A stretch of DNA of 64,000 nt. Source: Clostridiales bacterium (GTDB lineage: Bacteria; Bacillota; Clostridia; DUOD01). Positions 42,234-52,658 of the stretch are shown here, in pieces. The stretch spans positions 1 through 64,000 of the forward strand of contig DUOD01000065.1 of assembly GCA_012838995.1 (NCBI GenBank). Reading direction: 5' to 3'. The translations under genes were made by a program, and so were the position numbers. The notes beneath the pieces were generated by a model, which did no database searches, had not been told where the DNA came from, and saw only the letters and a list, made by a program, of their open reading frames with translations. Position 1 is the stretch's first letter. Each line of letters starts with the position of its first letter.

Positions 42234-42533
42234 TTGAACTGGAAACTGTTTACATTGGCCTTTGGCATGCTCTTTTTGGCAGAATTGGGCGATAAAACCC
42301 AACTGGCGGTTATTACTTTAGTGGCTCAGAACAAACAACCCCTCTCTATTTTTCTGGGCGCTTCGGCGGCATTGATTGCCGTTACCTTTATTGGCGCCTT
42401 TTTTGGGGAGATAATTACCAGATATGTACCCACATCCATAATACAAATGGTAGGCGGAATACTGTTTGTCGGAATAGGTGTTTTTGTATTATGGAAAGCC
42501 GTCCCTGCTGCCATGCAATATTTTATGAAATAA
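42234..42533 (+). CDS. TMEM165/GDT1 (UPF0016) family protein, single-domain form
   Basis: FLAELGDKTQLAVITL (ExGDKT) signature, 99 aa. Confidence 0.88.
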   Translation: MNWKLFTLAFGMLFLAELGDKTQLAVITLVAQNKQPLSIFLGASAALIAVTFIGAFFGEIITRYVPTSIIQMVGGILFVGIGVFVLWKAVPAAMQYFMK

Positions 42534-42651
42534 AATTTTTGCTTTGTTAAAAAACCAGCATAGTATTTTTAGATGGAATATCATTGTTTAATATTAGGTT
42601 GCAAAATGTTATTATTAGGATAAACATTTCGGGTTTGGGGGGCTGGCAATT

Positions 42652-44469
42652 GTGAAAGTATGGGTACAAAGGGGAAGGGATATAGTACAAATCGACGCCC
42701 GGAAGGGCGATAATATGCTTAAGATTTTGAAATCGGCCAAGGTCGATATTTTGTCTTCTTGTAACGGTAAAGGCTTTTGTGGGAAATGTAAGGTCAGGGT
42801 ACTCGACGGCAAGGGAAATATAAACGACATTACTTTAACGGAAATCGATCATCTGTCAAGTGTAGAAAGGGCCTCTGGTTATAGACTGGCATGCTGCGTA
42901 GAGGTTGAAGGGGATATAAAAATAGAAATCCCGGGTATAAATGGCAGGGACGCTAAAATACTGGTATCGGGTGCCGAAGTAAAGGGTATTTTAAATCCCA
43001 TTGTCAAAAAAACTTTTGCACACCTGCCCCGTCCCACGGTGTCGGACCAAAGAAGTGATATGACCCGGGTAATGGAAGGCATAAACAGTAATTCTCCAGT
43101 TGGCTTGGATATACTTCAGCATTTGCCCAAGACATTGCGGGATAATGATTTTAAGGTGACCATAACCTCCATTGAAGATAATGTCGTATCCGTGGAAGGT
43201 GGGAACACCGGTAAAATCATGTACGGCGTCGCCGTGGACATCGGCACCACAACAGTGGTGGGGTATTTGATAGATCTGGCAACCGGTATGCAGGTGGATG
43301 TATACTCGGCATTAAATGCCCAAAAAGCATACGGGGATGACGTTATTTCCAGGACGGACTTTACCGTTGAAAACCCCGACGGCCTGTCCGTTATGAAAGA
43401 TCTTACGGTGTCCCAAATTAATGATATGATGGATTATTTCTGGCGTAAAAATGACATAGACAGAAATCATATATACCAGATGGTGGTTGTGGGCAATACC
43501 ATAATGGTACATTTGTTGTTGGGATTACCGGTGGAGCATATAGCTGTTTCGCCCTTTGTTCCCGTAATATCCCAAAGGTATAGGATAAAGGCAAAGGATT
43601 TGGGTATTTCCATTAATAAAGGAGGTTATATATACATCCTTCCTTGTGTTGCCGGGTATATCGGTGCCGATACCATAGGTGCAATTCTCGCCAGCGGGAT
43701 GGCCGAAAACGAAGAAATCAGCCTGTTGGTAGACATAGGCACAAACGGCGAAATTGCCCTGGGCAACAAAGACGGAATCCTGGCATGTTCCACGGCAGCC
43801 GGACCGGCCTTTGAAGGTGCTCACATACGCCATGGCCTGGGAGGGGTAAAGGGCGCCATAAACAAAATTGTCATAGACGGGGATGTAAAATATACCACCA
43901 TCGGAGGCACAAGCCCAAGGGGCATTTGCGGCTCGGGTATTGTGGACGGTATTTCCCAGATGCTACTCTCCAAGGTCTTAGAGCCCTATGGAAGGATCAG
44001 GGATAAGGAAGACTTGAAGAAAATCAACCAAAAGCTGGCTGAGCGCATTATTGACATAGACGGGGAGCCGGCTTTCAAACTGGCGGAGGATGAAAGGGGG
44101 AGGGATATAGCAATCTGTCAAAGGGATATACGGGAAGTACAATTGGCCAAGGGGGCCATATGTGCAGGTATACAAATTTTATTAAAAGAAAGTGGGGTAA
44201 CCCATGACCGGGTTGATAGAGTATACCTTGCGGGAGGCTTTGGAAATTACATAGATTATAATAATGCTTGCAATATAGGGCTGATACCAAAACAGTTTAC
44301 AGACAAGATATTACCCATCGGCAATGGCGCGGGAGCGGGTGCCAAGATGGCATTGCTGTCCGAAGAATATATGGACGGTGCCACAAAAATACATAATATG
44401 ATAGAGTATATCGAATTATCTACACGGCCGGATTTTCAAGAGGTATTTGTGGATTGTCTGGCCTTTTAA
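42652..44469 (+). CDS. [2Fe-2S] ferredoxin-ASKHA protein (reductive activator of corrinoid proteins, RACo/DUF4445-like)
   Basis: N-term [2Fe-2S] CNGKGFCGKCKV; GVAVDIGTTTVVGYLIDL; DIGTNGEIALG; AGGFGNYIDYNNACNIGLIP. Confidence 0.92.
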   Translation: MKVWVQRGRDIVQIDARKGDNMLKILKSAKVDILSSCNGKGFCGKCKVRVLDGKGNINDITLTEIDHLSSVERASGYRLACCVEVEGDIKIEIPGINGRDAKILVSGAEVKGILNPIVKKTFAHLPRPTVSDQRSDMTRVMEGINSNSPVGLDILQHLPKTLRDNDFKVTITSIEDNVVSVEGGNTGKIMYGVAVDIGTTTVVGYLIDLATGMQVDVYSALNAQKAYGDDVISRTDFTVENPDGLSVMKDLTVSQINDMMDYFWRKNDIDRNHIYQMVVVGNTIMVHLLLGLPVEHIAVSPFVPVISQRYRIKAKDLGISINKGGYIYILPCVAGYIGADTIGAILASGMAENEEISLLVDIGTNGEIALGNKDGILACSTAAGPAFEGAHIRHGLGGVKGAINKIVIDGDVKYTTIGGTSPRGICGSGIVDGISQMLLSKVLEPYGRIRDKEDLKKINQKLAERIIDIDGEPAFKLAEDERGRDIAICQRDIREVQLAKGAICAGIQILLKESGVTHDRVDRVYLAGGFGNYIDYNNACNIGLIPKQFTDKILPIGNGAGAGAKMALLSEEYMDGATKIHNMIEYIELSTRPDFQEVFVDCLAF

Positions 44470-44589
44470 TACAATAATGCTGCTAAAATTAAGACTTCAG
44501 CACTATTTTTGTAGGGCATAGCAATACATGGAAGGATTTTTCTTCTCTTCCGACGAATAATATCGTTTGAAAAGAGGAGGTTATGCTTT

Positions 44590-46386
44590 GTGAAAAAAGA
44601 ACAAAAAAACACGGAACAAAAAAATAAAGATAAAAAACTGCGGAAATTTTCCTTTGAACGTTTAAAACAATCAATTGCCAAGAGTATGGACAAGAGTATG
44701 GATTCAAAGGATAAAAAAGATACCTCAATTAAGGCAAAATTAGTACGGATGTTTGCAATAATAATCGCCGTTATGATCGGGGTATCGGTGGCAATCTTTA
44801 TATATTCTTACAATGCAACAAATACCTATGACCAGTTAATAGAAAATATCATCCTTACCAACAACATAATAGATGACAATATGCAAACAACAAGGGAAGT
44901 ACGAAACTATCTCGGAGAACCTACGGCTGAGGTAAAACAACGGATAGAAGATCTTAATAAGAACGTAAATGGTTATATTTCAACCCTAAAGAAAAGGATC
45001 ACTGATGAAGAAAGCGTATCCGCCTTGGAGGGCCTTGAAAGGATAAACAATAATTACCAGGACAAAGTAGCCGAAGCCGTAACCAATGTTGATACCGGAA
45101 AACTAGCCGTTGATAAGTTGGATGAATTAGGTGACTTTAGCGAAATTATGGCGGAAAACGCCAAAACGTTGATTGGCAGCCAGCTCCGTTTTAGCAGCGG
45201 TATTAGGCAGCAAATAATGATCCAGCAGACTGTTATGACTGCAGTTGCTTTGGCTGCAATAGTAGTTGTTGCTGCAATTTCACTTATTTCTGCATTGAGG
45301 TTCACCTCAAAACTGGCAGGCACCTTAAAGATCGTTGCAACGGAAGCCGTGCAGATATCCCAAGGCGACCTTAATGTGGACAAAGTAACCATAGACACCA
45401 AGGACGAGCTGAGGGATTTATCCGAAGCCTTCAATACCATGGCCGATAATCTAAGATCCATTATTGAACAGCTGGCCCAGAATAGTATAGACGTGTCAAA
45501 TAGTGCGGAACAACTGACGGCAAGCGCAGAACAAAGCAGCAAGGCCAGCGAACAAATTGCAGCGACTATACAAGAGATGGCCCATGGTGCGGCGGATCAA
45601 TCAGAACAGTCGGCCGTGACTGCAGAAGCGGCCAAGAAAATTTTGGTCAGCTCACAAAAAATAGCTGAAAATACAAAGACGGCCACAGAAACTTCTGATT
45701 TAGCCAATGAAACTGCAAGCGCCGGTAACGAAAAAATAAAGAGCGTTATAGAACAAATTAATATATTAAAAGAACAGATGGATGCTACTGCAAAGGTGAC
45801 AAATAAACTAAACGAGAGATCCAAGGAAATCGGCGAAATAGTGGAAGTTATAACCAATATAGCCAGTCAAACCAATTTGTTGGCATTAAACGCTGCCATA
45901 GAGGCCGCGAGGGCCGGCGAACATGGCAGGGGCTTTGCCGTAGTGGCCGATGAAGTGAGGAAACTGGCTGAAGGATCGGCCAGCGCCGCAAAAGAGATAA
46001 CCAAAATGATACAGGAAATTCAACAGGATACCATATCCACCGCCGAAAACATGGAAAAGGGTATGGAGGAGGTCAACTTAGGTACAAGATTAACTCAGGA
46101 GGCCGGAGCGGCCTTTGAGGACATAGTAAGGGTAATAAAAATTGTAAATGAACAGATTAACGGTATCGATAATGAAATTAAAGATGTAGTAGAACAAATC
46201 AAAACGGTGGAAAACCTTAGCGGGAACATTGCAGTTATTGCAAAGCAATCTTCGGCAGGCAGCCAGGAAGTGGCGGCAGCCGTCGAGGAGCAAACTGCAA
46301 GCCTGCAGGAGATAGTATCCTCGGCATCGGTACTCTCCCAAATGGCCGAGGATCTAAAGGATATAGTAAACAGGTTCAAATTATAA
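44590..46386 (+). CDS. Methyl-accepting chemotaxis protein
   Basis: Two TMs with 4HB-type sensor, HAMP, signalling hairpin [39 protein letters not shown]. Confidence 0.96.
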   Translation: MKKEQKNTEQKNKDKKLRKFSFERLKQSIAKSMDKSMDSKDKKDTSIKAKLVRMFAIIIAVMIGVSVAIFIYSYNATNTYDQLIENIILTNNIIDDNMQTTREVRNYLGEPTAEVKQRIEDLNKNVNGYISTLKKRITDEESVSALEGLERINNNYQDKVAEAVTNVDTGKLAVDKLDELGDFSEIMAENAKTLIGSQLRFSSGIRQQIMIQQTVMTAVALAAIVVVAAISLISALRFTSKLAGTLKIVATEAVQISQGDLNVDKVTIDTKDELRDLSEAFNTMADNLRSIIEQLAQNSIDVSNSAEQLTASAEQSSKASEQIAATIQEMAHGAADQSEQSAVTAEAAKKILVSSQKIAENTKTATETSDLANETASAGNEKIKSVIEQINILKEQMDATAKVTNKLNERSKEIGEIVEVITNIASQTNLLALNAAIEAARAGEHGRGFAVVADEVRKLAEGSASAAKEITKMIQEIQQDTISTAENMEKGMEEVNLGTRLTQEAGAAFEDIVRVIKIVNEQINGIDNEIKDVVEQIKTVENLSGNIAVIAKQSSAGSQEVAAAVEEQTASLQEIVSSASVLSQMAEDLKDIVNRFKL

Positions 46387-46393
46387 ATTTTAT

Positions 46394-46430
46394 AAAAGGA
46401 GGCTGGACAATACGATCTAGCCTCTTTTTA
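46394..46430 (+). terminator. Rho-independent terminator after MCP
   Basis: AAAAGGAGGCT...AGCCTCTTTTT stem. Confidence 0.7.
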
Positions 46431-46527
46431 ATCACTTTTTTTACGGACTTTTTATGGTATTATTTTGTTAGAACATTATATATTTATCCTAAAAGACCGG
46501 GCAACATAACAACGGGAGGTACTTTTG

Positions 46528-48981
46528 ATGAAATCAGCTTTGTTGAAAGTCCATGGAATGACCTGTGCGGCCTGTGCTGCTGCAGTCGAGAGACGGGTTA
46601 GAAAACTTAACGGTATAAAAAAAGCCGCTGTGAACTTAGCAGCCGAAACTTTAACGGTGGAATATGATGAGACCGTAACCATAGAAGAAATAAAGAAAGC
46701 CGTTGAAGATGCGGGATATTCAGCCCATGAAGACAAGAAGGAAAGGGAAGTTATTATTCCCATAGGCGGTATGACGTGTGCCTCCTGCGCAAAGATCGTT
46801 GAGAAATCCATCGGGAAATTGGACGGGGTGGTGGATGTCAACGTAAACCTTGCAACCGAAAGGGCTAAGGTTATATACGATTCCAATATAATAAGGCTTT
46901 CACAGATCAAAGACGCCATCGAAAAGGCGGGATACAAGGCGCTGAAAACAGAAATGGGCAAAGAATTGGATGAAGATAAGAATAAGCGCTTACAAGATGC
47001 AAAGGTGCTGTTTAGAAAGTTTATTGCAGCCGCTGTTTTTGCCGTTCCCTTATTATATATTTCCATGGGACCCATGGTAGGAGCAAAGCTTCCTAAAATC
47101 ATCAGTCCCGAGGCAAATCCGCTAAATTTTGCCGTATTACAGCTTATCCTTTCCATTCCGGTGGTAATTGCCGGTTATAAGTTTTACACCGTAGGCTTTA
47201 GCAGGCTGGTAAAGCGACGGCCCAACATGGACTCGTTAATAGCCATGGGCACCTCGGCCGCCTTTGTTTACGGCGTATACGCGGTGTACAGGATTGCAGC
47301 GGGGGATACGCGCTATGCAGGGGAATTGTATTTTGAATCGGCCGTGGTTATTATAACCCTTATTCTTTTAGGGAAGTACCTCGAGGCGGTGGCCAAGGGA
47401 AAGACTTCCGAGGCCATAAAGAAGCTTATGGGCCTTGCCCCCAAAAACGCCATGATTATCCAAGATGGGAAGACTATAACCATACCCATTGAAGAGGTGG
47501 AAATAGGGGATATTGTAGTGGTACGGCCGGGGGAGAAAATACCTGTGGACGGGGAAGTAATAGCAGGATTGACGTCGGTGGATGAGTCCATGCTCACGGG
47601 CGAGAGCATTCCCGTGGAAAAAAAACCGGGGGATACGGTAGTTGGTGCCAGCATAAATAAGACGGGCTCCATACAGATTAAAGCAACAAAGGTGGGAAGC
47701 GATACGGCTTTAGCCCAAATTATAAAACTGGTGGAGGATGCCCAGAGTACCAAGGCCCCTATAGCAAAACTTGCCGATGTCGTTGCGGGTTACTTTGTAC
47801 CTATAGTACTGCTAATTGCAGTAGGGTCGGCTATAGCATGGATAATAAGCGGCCAGCCAATAGGCTTTGCCCTCACGATTTTTATCTCGGTGCTTGTTAT
47901 AGCCTGTCCCTGTGCCTTGGGCCTTGCAACCCCTACCGCCATAATGGTCGGTACGGGCAAGGGTGCGGAATACGGGGTTCTCATAAAGGGCGGTGAAGCT
48001 CTTGAAACCGCCCATAGGATAAATACCATTGTTTTTGACAAAACGGGTACAATTACCGAGGGAAGGCCGGAGGTTACCTATATATTGACATATGGGGACA
48101 TTGAAAGGGATCTTTTACTTCAAATGGCGGCTTCGGCCGAAAGGGGTTCGGAACATCCCTTGGGCGAAGCCATTGTAAGGGATGCCCAGGCCCGGGGGCT
48201 GGAGACAAAAAAAGTGGAATACTTCAATGCCATACCGGGCCACGGTATAGAGGTCAAGATCGAAGGGATGGACATGCTGCTTGGAAACAGAAAATTAATG
48301 ACCGACCGCAATATAAATCTGGAGGACGGTTACAAGGATGCCGACAGACTGGCAAGGGAGGGTAAAACGCCCATGTATGTTGCAATGGACGGTAAACTGG
48401 CCGGCATTATTGCCGTAGCCGATGTAGTAAAGGAAAATAGCAAAAAGGCCATTGAGCTGCTGCATGATATGGGAATGGAAGCCGTCATGATTACCGGTGA
48501 TAACAGACGTACCGCTGAGGCAATCGCAAGGCAGGTAGGCATTGATCGGGTGCTGGCGGAAGTTTTGCCCCAGGACAAGGCCAACGAAGTTAAAAAGCTC
48601 CAGAATGAGGGGAAAAGGGTTGCCATGGTAGGCGACGGTATCAACGATGCACCTGCCTTGGCCCAGGCCGATATCGGAATTGCCATAGGTTCGGGTACCG
48701 ATGTAGCCATGGAATCGGCTGATATCGTCCTTATGCGAAGTGACTTGATGGACGTTCCCACGGCCATTCAGTTGAGCAAACAAACCATTAGGACCATAAA
48801 ACAGAATCTGTTTTGGGCCTTTGGATATAATACCGTGGGGATACCCATAGCGGCAGGCTTGTTGTATTTGTTTGGAGGCCCTCTGTTAAATCCTATGATT
48901 GCAGGAGCGGCAATGGCCTTCAGCTCCGTATCTGTAGTATCAAACGCTTTAAGACTAAAACGTTTTAAACCTGCACATTAA
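46528..48981 (+). CDS. copA: Copper-translocating P1B-type ATPase
   Basis: Two HMA domains (GMTCAAC, GMTCASC), CPC motif [34 protein letters not shown]. Confidence 0.95.
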   Translation: MKSALLKVHGMTCAACAAAVERRVRKLNGIKKAAVNLAAETLTVEYDETVTIEEIKKAVEDAGYSAHEDKKEREVIIPIGGMTCASCAKIVEKSIGKLDGVVDVNVNLATERAKVIYDSNIIRLSQIKDAIEKAGYKALKTEMGKELDEDKNKRLQDAKVLFRKFIAAAVFAVPLLYISMGPMVGAKLPKIISPEANPLNFAVLQLILSIPVVIAGYKFYTVGFSRLVKRRPNMDSLIAMGTSAAFVYGVYAVYRIAAGDTRYAGELYFESAVVIITLILLGKYLEAVAKGKTSEAIKKLMGLAPKNAMIIQDGKTITIPIEEVEIGDIVVVRPGEKIPVDGEVIAGLTSVDESMLTGESIPVEKKPGDTVVGASINKTGSIQIKATKVGSDTALAQIIKLVEDAQSTKAPIAKLADVVAGYFVPIVLLIAVGSAIAWIISGQPIGFALTIFISVLVIACPCALGLATPTAIMVGTGKGAEYGVLIKGGEALETAHRINTIVFDKTGTITEGRPEVTYILTYGDIERDLLLQMAASAERGSEHPLGEAIVRDAQARGLETKKVEYFNAIPGHGIEVKIEGMDMLLGNRKLMTDRNINLEDGYKDADRLAREGKTPMYVAMDGKLAGIIAVADVVKENSKKAIELLHDMGMEAVMITGDNRRTAEAIARQVGIDRVLAEVLPQDKANEVKKLQNEGKRVAMVGDGINDAPALAQADIGIAIGSGTDVAMESADIVLMRSDLMDVPTAIQLSKQTIRTIKQNLFWAFGYNTVGIPIAAGLLYLFGGPLLNPMIAGAAMAFSSVSVVSNALRLKRFKPAH

Positions 48982-49009
48982 TATCAATAAATTGAAGGGA
49001 GTTTTATAC

Positions 49010-49219
49010 ATGAAAAAGAAACTGTTTATAGAGGGTATGGGCTGCCAGAAATGTGTCCACCACATCGAGGAAGCTCTAAAAGAAATTTCCGCCGTGAAGT
49101 CGGCCAGGGTAAATCTTGAGGGAAGGTATGCAGAGGTAGAGCTTAACCAAGACGTTGATGAAGATATATTTAAAGCAGTCATTGACGAGGCAGGATATGA
49201 ATTGGTAAGCATTGAGTAG
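49010..49219 (+). CDS. copZ: Heavy-metal-associated copper chaperone
   Basis: GMGCQKCVHHIEEAL HMA domain, 69 aa, directly downstream of copA. Confidence 0.85.
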   Translation: MKKKLFIEGMGCQKCVHHIEEALKEISAVKSARVNLEGRYAEVELNQDVDEDIFKAVIDEAGYELVSIE

Positions 49220-49262
49220 GTTAAGTGCTACAATACCTATATATCCTTTTTATAATATGTTC

Positions 49263-49291
49263 GCCGATCTTAATTTGATCGGCTTTTTTTG
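49263..49291 (+). terminator. Rho-independent terminator after copZ
   Basis: GCCGATC-TTAATTT-GATCGGC then T8. Confidence 0.85.
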
Positions 49292-49770
49292 TGAAACATT
49301 CAAAAAAGTATTGAATTTGAGTGCAGGGTTTTAATTATGAGTATAATAACGCCTTTACGCCAAAGCTCAGTAAAGGTAATATGCTAAGGATTTCTGATAG
49401 AATAAAAAGTGAAAGTTATGTGTATATTGAGGAGCTTGGAAATATAACTTAAGCAGTCGATTGCACTGTGAACAGCTCATACAAAAACTGAACAATTTCA
49501 GATATATAAAAAGCAATTGCCAGATAAAAAGATGTTTCGCAAAGGAATTTTAACCTATTATTTTGAAAGTCTTTTTTGATGATATATCCCATAATTGATA
49601 TACAATAATGTTTTTTAATCTAAGATGTATTACTTTCAACAGCAGGTTGTACAAGACCTGTTTTTTTATTAAAAAACATTTAATAACTTAGGTTTAGCAA
49701 CGAAAATTGTTAAATACGCAATAAAATGAATATATATTAGGTTTTGTCGAAAAATTATTACAAAAAGTTA

Positions 49771-49816
49771 TTGACATATGCCCGAAATAGTATTATATTA
49801 ATTATGAGCATAAGCC
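49771..49816 (+). promoter_or_regulatory. Sigma-A-type promoter with operator-like palindromes (DUF5320-like gene)
   Basis: TTGACA-17 bp-TATATT; GACATATGCC over the -35 (49773-49782) and a degenerate AGCATAAGCC centred exactly 34 bp downstream. Confidence 0.65.
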
Positions 49817-49913
49817 AAAAACTAAATACCAATACATACAACGTTTTGCGTTGTGGTATGTATATGCACAAGAAAAAAGACTTGCCAAAGAATAATTTAA
49901 CGGAGGGATTAAT

Positions 49914-50144
49914 ATGCCATTAAGAGATGGAACGGGTCCTACCGGGCAAGGTCCGGGTACCGGAAGGGGCATGGGATATGGCAGAGGCAGAGGTAGGGGC
50001 AGAATGGGAAGCGACAGCGCCGGAGCAGGGCCCGGAGGATACTGCATCTGCCCTAAGTGCGGTGAAAAAACGCCCCATCAGCAAGGTGTCCCTTGCTACA
50101 CTGTGACTTGTCCCAAGTGTGGTACACCAATGACCAGAGAATAA
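49914..50144 (+). CDS. Small Gly/Arg-rich protein with two CPKCG motifs (DUF5320-like)
   Basis: [29 protein letters not shown]...[41 protein letters not shown]. Confidence 0.8.
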   Translation: MPLRDGTGPTGQGPGTGRGMGYGRGRGRGRMGSDSAGAGPGGYCICPKCGEKTPHQQGVPCYTVTCPKCGTPMTRE

Positions 50145-50192
50145 AATTATATTCTACCAAGCTAAAAAACTTTATGGGGGGAGGTGACAGTG

Positions 50193-50573
50193 TTGCCTAG
50201 AGGTGATGGAACCGGCCCTATGGGAATGGGACCGATGACCGGTAGGGCAGCCGGCTATTGTGCAGGTTTTGCAGTACCGGGTTATATGAATCCGATGGTA
50301 GGCTTCGGGTTTGGCAGAGGTAGAGGACGTGGCTTTAGAAGAATGTATTACCTAACAGGCCTGCCGGGATGGGCCAGGTTTGGTTATCCTGCGTATGGTC
50401 CTGCCTATGGCCCTATGTATGGCGGTACAAATGTACCAACGGATGAAACGATAGCAGATGAAAAAGAGCTTCTCAGTAAGCAGGTGGAGTTTTTAGAGGA
50501 CCAATTAAAGCAGATGAAGAAGCGCCTAAAGGATCTTGAAGAAGAGATTAAGTCCGATGAAGAAACTGAATAA
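50193..50573 (+). CDS. DUF5320-like Gly-rich protein with C-terminal coiled coil
   Basis: MPRGDGTGPMGMGPMTGRAAGYCAGF; C-term LLSKQVEFLEDQLKQMKKRLKDLEEE; TTG start 8 nt after GGAGG. Confidence 0.8.
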   Translation: MPRGDGTGPMGMGPMTGRAAGYCAGFAVPGYMNPMVGFGFGRGRGRGFRRMYYLTGLPGWARFGYPAYGPAYGPMYGGTNVPTDETIADEKELLSKQVEFLEDQLKQMKKRLKDLEEEIKSDEETE

Positions 50574-50593
50574 GGAAAGCCTTCAATGGCGGT

Positions 50594-50628
50594 TGAGGCA
50601 GGCAAGACTTATCCCTGCCTCATTTTTG
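50594..50628 (+). terminator. Rho-independent terminator
   Basis: TGAGGCAGG...CCTGCCTCA then TTTTTG. Confidence 0.8.
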
Positions 50629-50681
50629 TCTCCTAAAGACACCGTAAATCTAAAACTCAAACTTTTATAGGGGGTATTGTT

Positions 50682-50801
50682 ATGGCTGTAAAAATTGATA
50701 ACAATAAATGTAACGGGTGTGGAGCGTGTGTTGAAGTCTGGCCGGTTGATGCAATCAAGCTTGCTGTATTTACCAGCACCTATAAAATTTTTTTAGCGTA
50801 A
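50682..50801 (+). pseudogene. Truncated [4Fe-4S] ferredoxin-like ORF with fourth Cys replaced by Trp
   Basis: MAVKIDNNKCNGCGACVEVWPVDAIKLAVFTSTYKIFLA*; ferredoxin N-terminal half, then divergence. Confidence 0.7.
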
Positions 50802-51134
50802 AACTTTGTTTATAGAAGGCATGCTTATGAAATGAAAGTTTAAAATGTGCATTAATTGAAATAATATTGAAAAAGGGTAAAATTAAGTACATTATTAAGT
50901 ATTTTGAAGATTCATTAACTACTTAATGGGGAAACAATTAGAAAAAAGGCATTTCTTTATTGGAAACAAAAGTTTATAATGTATTAAGGGTGTGGGGGTT
51001 GGAATTTGCCGAAAAAAGCGTTAAAAAACAGCCTGTTTTGACAGACTGATGGCATGGTGCCATTATTGCTTTCGCAACAGAAGGCAAGGGCTTTAAACAT
51101 TAAAATGCTTCCAAAATATTGGAGTGGTATAGAA

Positions 51135-51965
51135 TTGATAAGGGTGCATATTCTTACCGACAACAGAGTCAGAAAACGGGGCTTGCTTGCAGAACACGGG
51201 CTGTCTTTATGGATAGAAAAAGATGACATGTCCATTCTATTTGATACCGGCCAGTCCTCTGTTTTTTATCATAATGCAAAAAATATGAACATTAGCCTTG
51301 AAAGGGCAGATTATATTATAATAAGTCATGGCCATTATGATCACTGCGGCGGACTACGGTTTTTCCCCCATAAGGATAAAGCTCCGGCCATTTATGTTCA
51401 TACCGATGCATTTCTAAAAAAGTTTGCTGCTACCGATAAGGATGAACCGTCCGGGGATGTTGGGATACCTTTTAATATATCTGATTTGGCTTGGACAAAG
51501 GACCGAATTGTTTATACCAGAAAGCCTTTGGTCATAGATGATGGTATTTTAATATCGGGGGAGATACCCTGTACCAACACTTTTGAAGAAATACCTCAAA
51601 ATTTTTTTATTGAAAAGGACGGTAAAGTAACCCATGACATGATGCTGGATGAACAAATGCTGATTATTGAGGACAATAATGAAATAGCCATATTCCTCGG
51701 ATGCAGCCATCCTGGGATTATTAACAGTATCAAATATGCAAAGAAACTTATCCCGGACAAAAATATCAAACTTCTGGTGGCCGGGATGCATCTTGCAAAC
51801 GTAAGTTCCATACGTCTGCAAATGACCATTCAGCACTTACTGGACATGGATATTCAAAGAATTGTTCCTTTGCACTGCACCGGGTTTAGGGCAATGTGTG
51901 AAATGAAAAAAATTCTTGGTGATCGTTGCCTTATCCTGTGTGGCGGAGATGAGATTGAAGCATAA
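51135..51965 (+). CDS. MBL-fold metallohydrolase (dihydropterin-RFAP-synthase-like subfamily)
   Basis: SILFDTGQSSVFYHNA, ISHGHYDHCGG; C-term HCTGFRAMCEM; TTG start with GGAGTGG RBS. Confidence 0.82.
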   Translation: MIRVHILTDNRVRKRGLLAEHGLSLWIEKDDMSILFDTGQSSVFYHNAKNMNISLERADYIIISHGHYDHCGGLRFFPHKDKAPAIYVHTDAFLKKFAATDKDEPSGDVGIPFNISDLAWTKDRIVYTRKPLVIDDGILISGEIPCTNTFEEIPQNFFIEKDGKVTHDMMLDEQMLIIEDNNEIAIFLGCSHPGIINSIKYAKKLIPDKNIKLLVAGMHLANVSSIRLQMTIQHLLDMDIQRIVPLHCTGFRAMCEMKKILGDRCLILCGGDEIEA

Positions 51966-52118
51966 GACTTTTATAATTTTGGAATATCATTTTTTAATAA
52001 AGGGCTATAAGGAAAACAAGAGTTCTAAAGTCTTTTATTTTAAATTTTAGCTTTAAAAAATCCTGTAAAAATGGATGCCTTGGACCGAAAATGCTTTTTA
52101 TTTTGCGGAGGGGAGAAA

Positions 52119-52658
52119 ATGGACAAGTTGTCAACCAAACGATTGGTATTGTCAGCACTATTTCTAGCATTGGGACTTTTGATGCCCTTTTTAACAGGGC
52201 AAATGCCGAGTATCGGAAGCATGTTGCTACCCATGCATATTCCTGTTTTACTTTGCGGTTTTATTTGCGGATGGCAATATGGCTTGGTAGTTGGCCTTAT
52301 TTCGCCTGTTTTAAGGAGCACGTTATTCGGAATGCCGCCCATGTTTCCCGTAGCCGTAGCCATGACTTTTGAGTTGGCTGCATACGGATTTATGACAGGT
52401 TTTTTATACAAATTACTCCCCAAAAGGAATGTTTTTATATATGTATCATTGATTATATCAATGGTTTTTGGGAGAGCCGTCTGGGGGATGGTTAGCTATT
52501 TCCTGTATGGACTGACCGAAACTGCATTTACATGGGAGATTTTTATGGCGGGTGCATTTTTTAATGCAATTCCGGGCATAGTTATTCAAATTATTGTTAT
52601 CCCATTTATTATCATATTGTTGAAAACAAAAACTTATGAAAAGTATGAGTTGGAATGA
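52119..52658 (+). CDS. ECF transporter S component
   Basis: About six TM helices; LVLSALFLALGLLMPFLTGQMPSIGSMLLPMHIPVLLCGFICGWQYGLVVGLISPVLRS; ATG after GGAGGGGAG. Confidence 0.82.
   Translation: MDKLSTKRLVLSALFLALGLLMPFLTGQMPSIGSMLLPMHIPVLLCGFICGWQYGLVVGLISPVLRSTLFGMPPMFPVAVAMTFELAAYGFMTGFLYKLLPKRNVFIYVSLIISMVFGRAVWGMVSYFLYGLTETAFTWEIFMAGAFFNAIPGIVIQIIVIPFIIILLKTKTYEKYELE

Noticed and set aside
156-48783. Many antisense and out-of-frame ORFs in the track (for example 156-488 -, 5046-5558 -, 8831-9412 -, 38172-38657 -, 58885-59589 -)
   Set aside because: They lie opposite or inside well-recognised genes, have no family signatures and usually no RBS.
49292-49770. Possible transposase or mobile-element remnant between copZ and the DUF5320 gene
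   Set aside because: Only short peptides (for example MLRISDRIKSESYVYIEELGNIT) without a confident family match; no terminal inverted repeats seen.
51966-52118. Checked the leader of the ECF S-component gene for a preQ1 or similar riboswitch
   Set aside because: No recognisable consensus; Rfam search needed.
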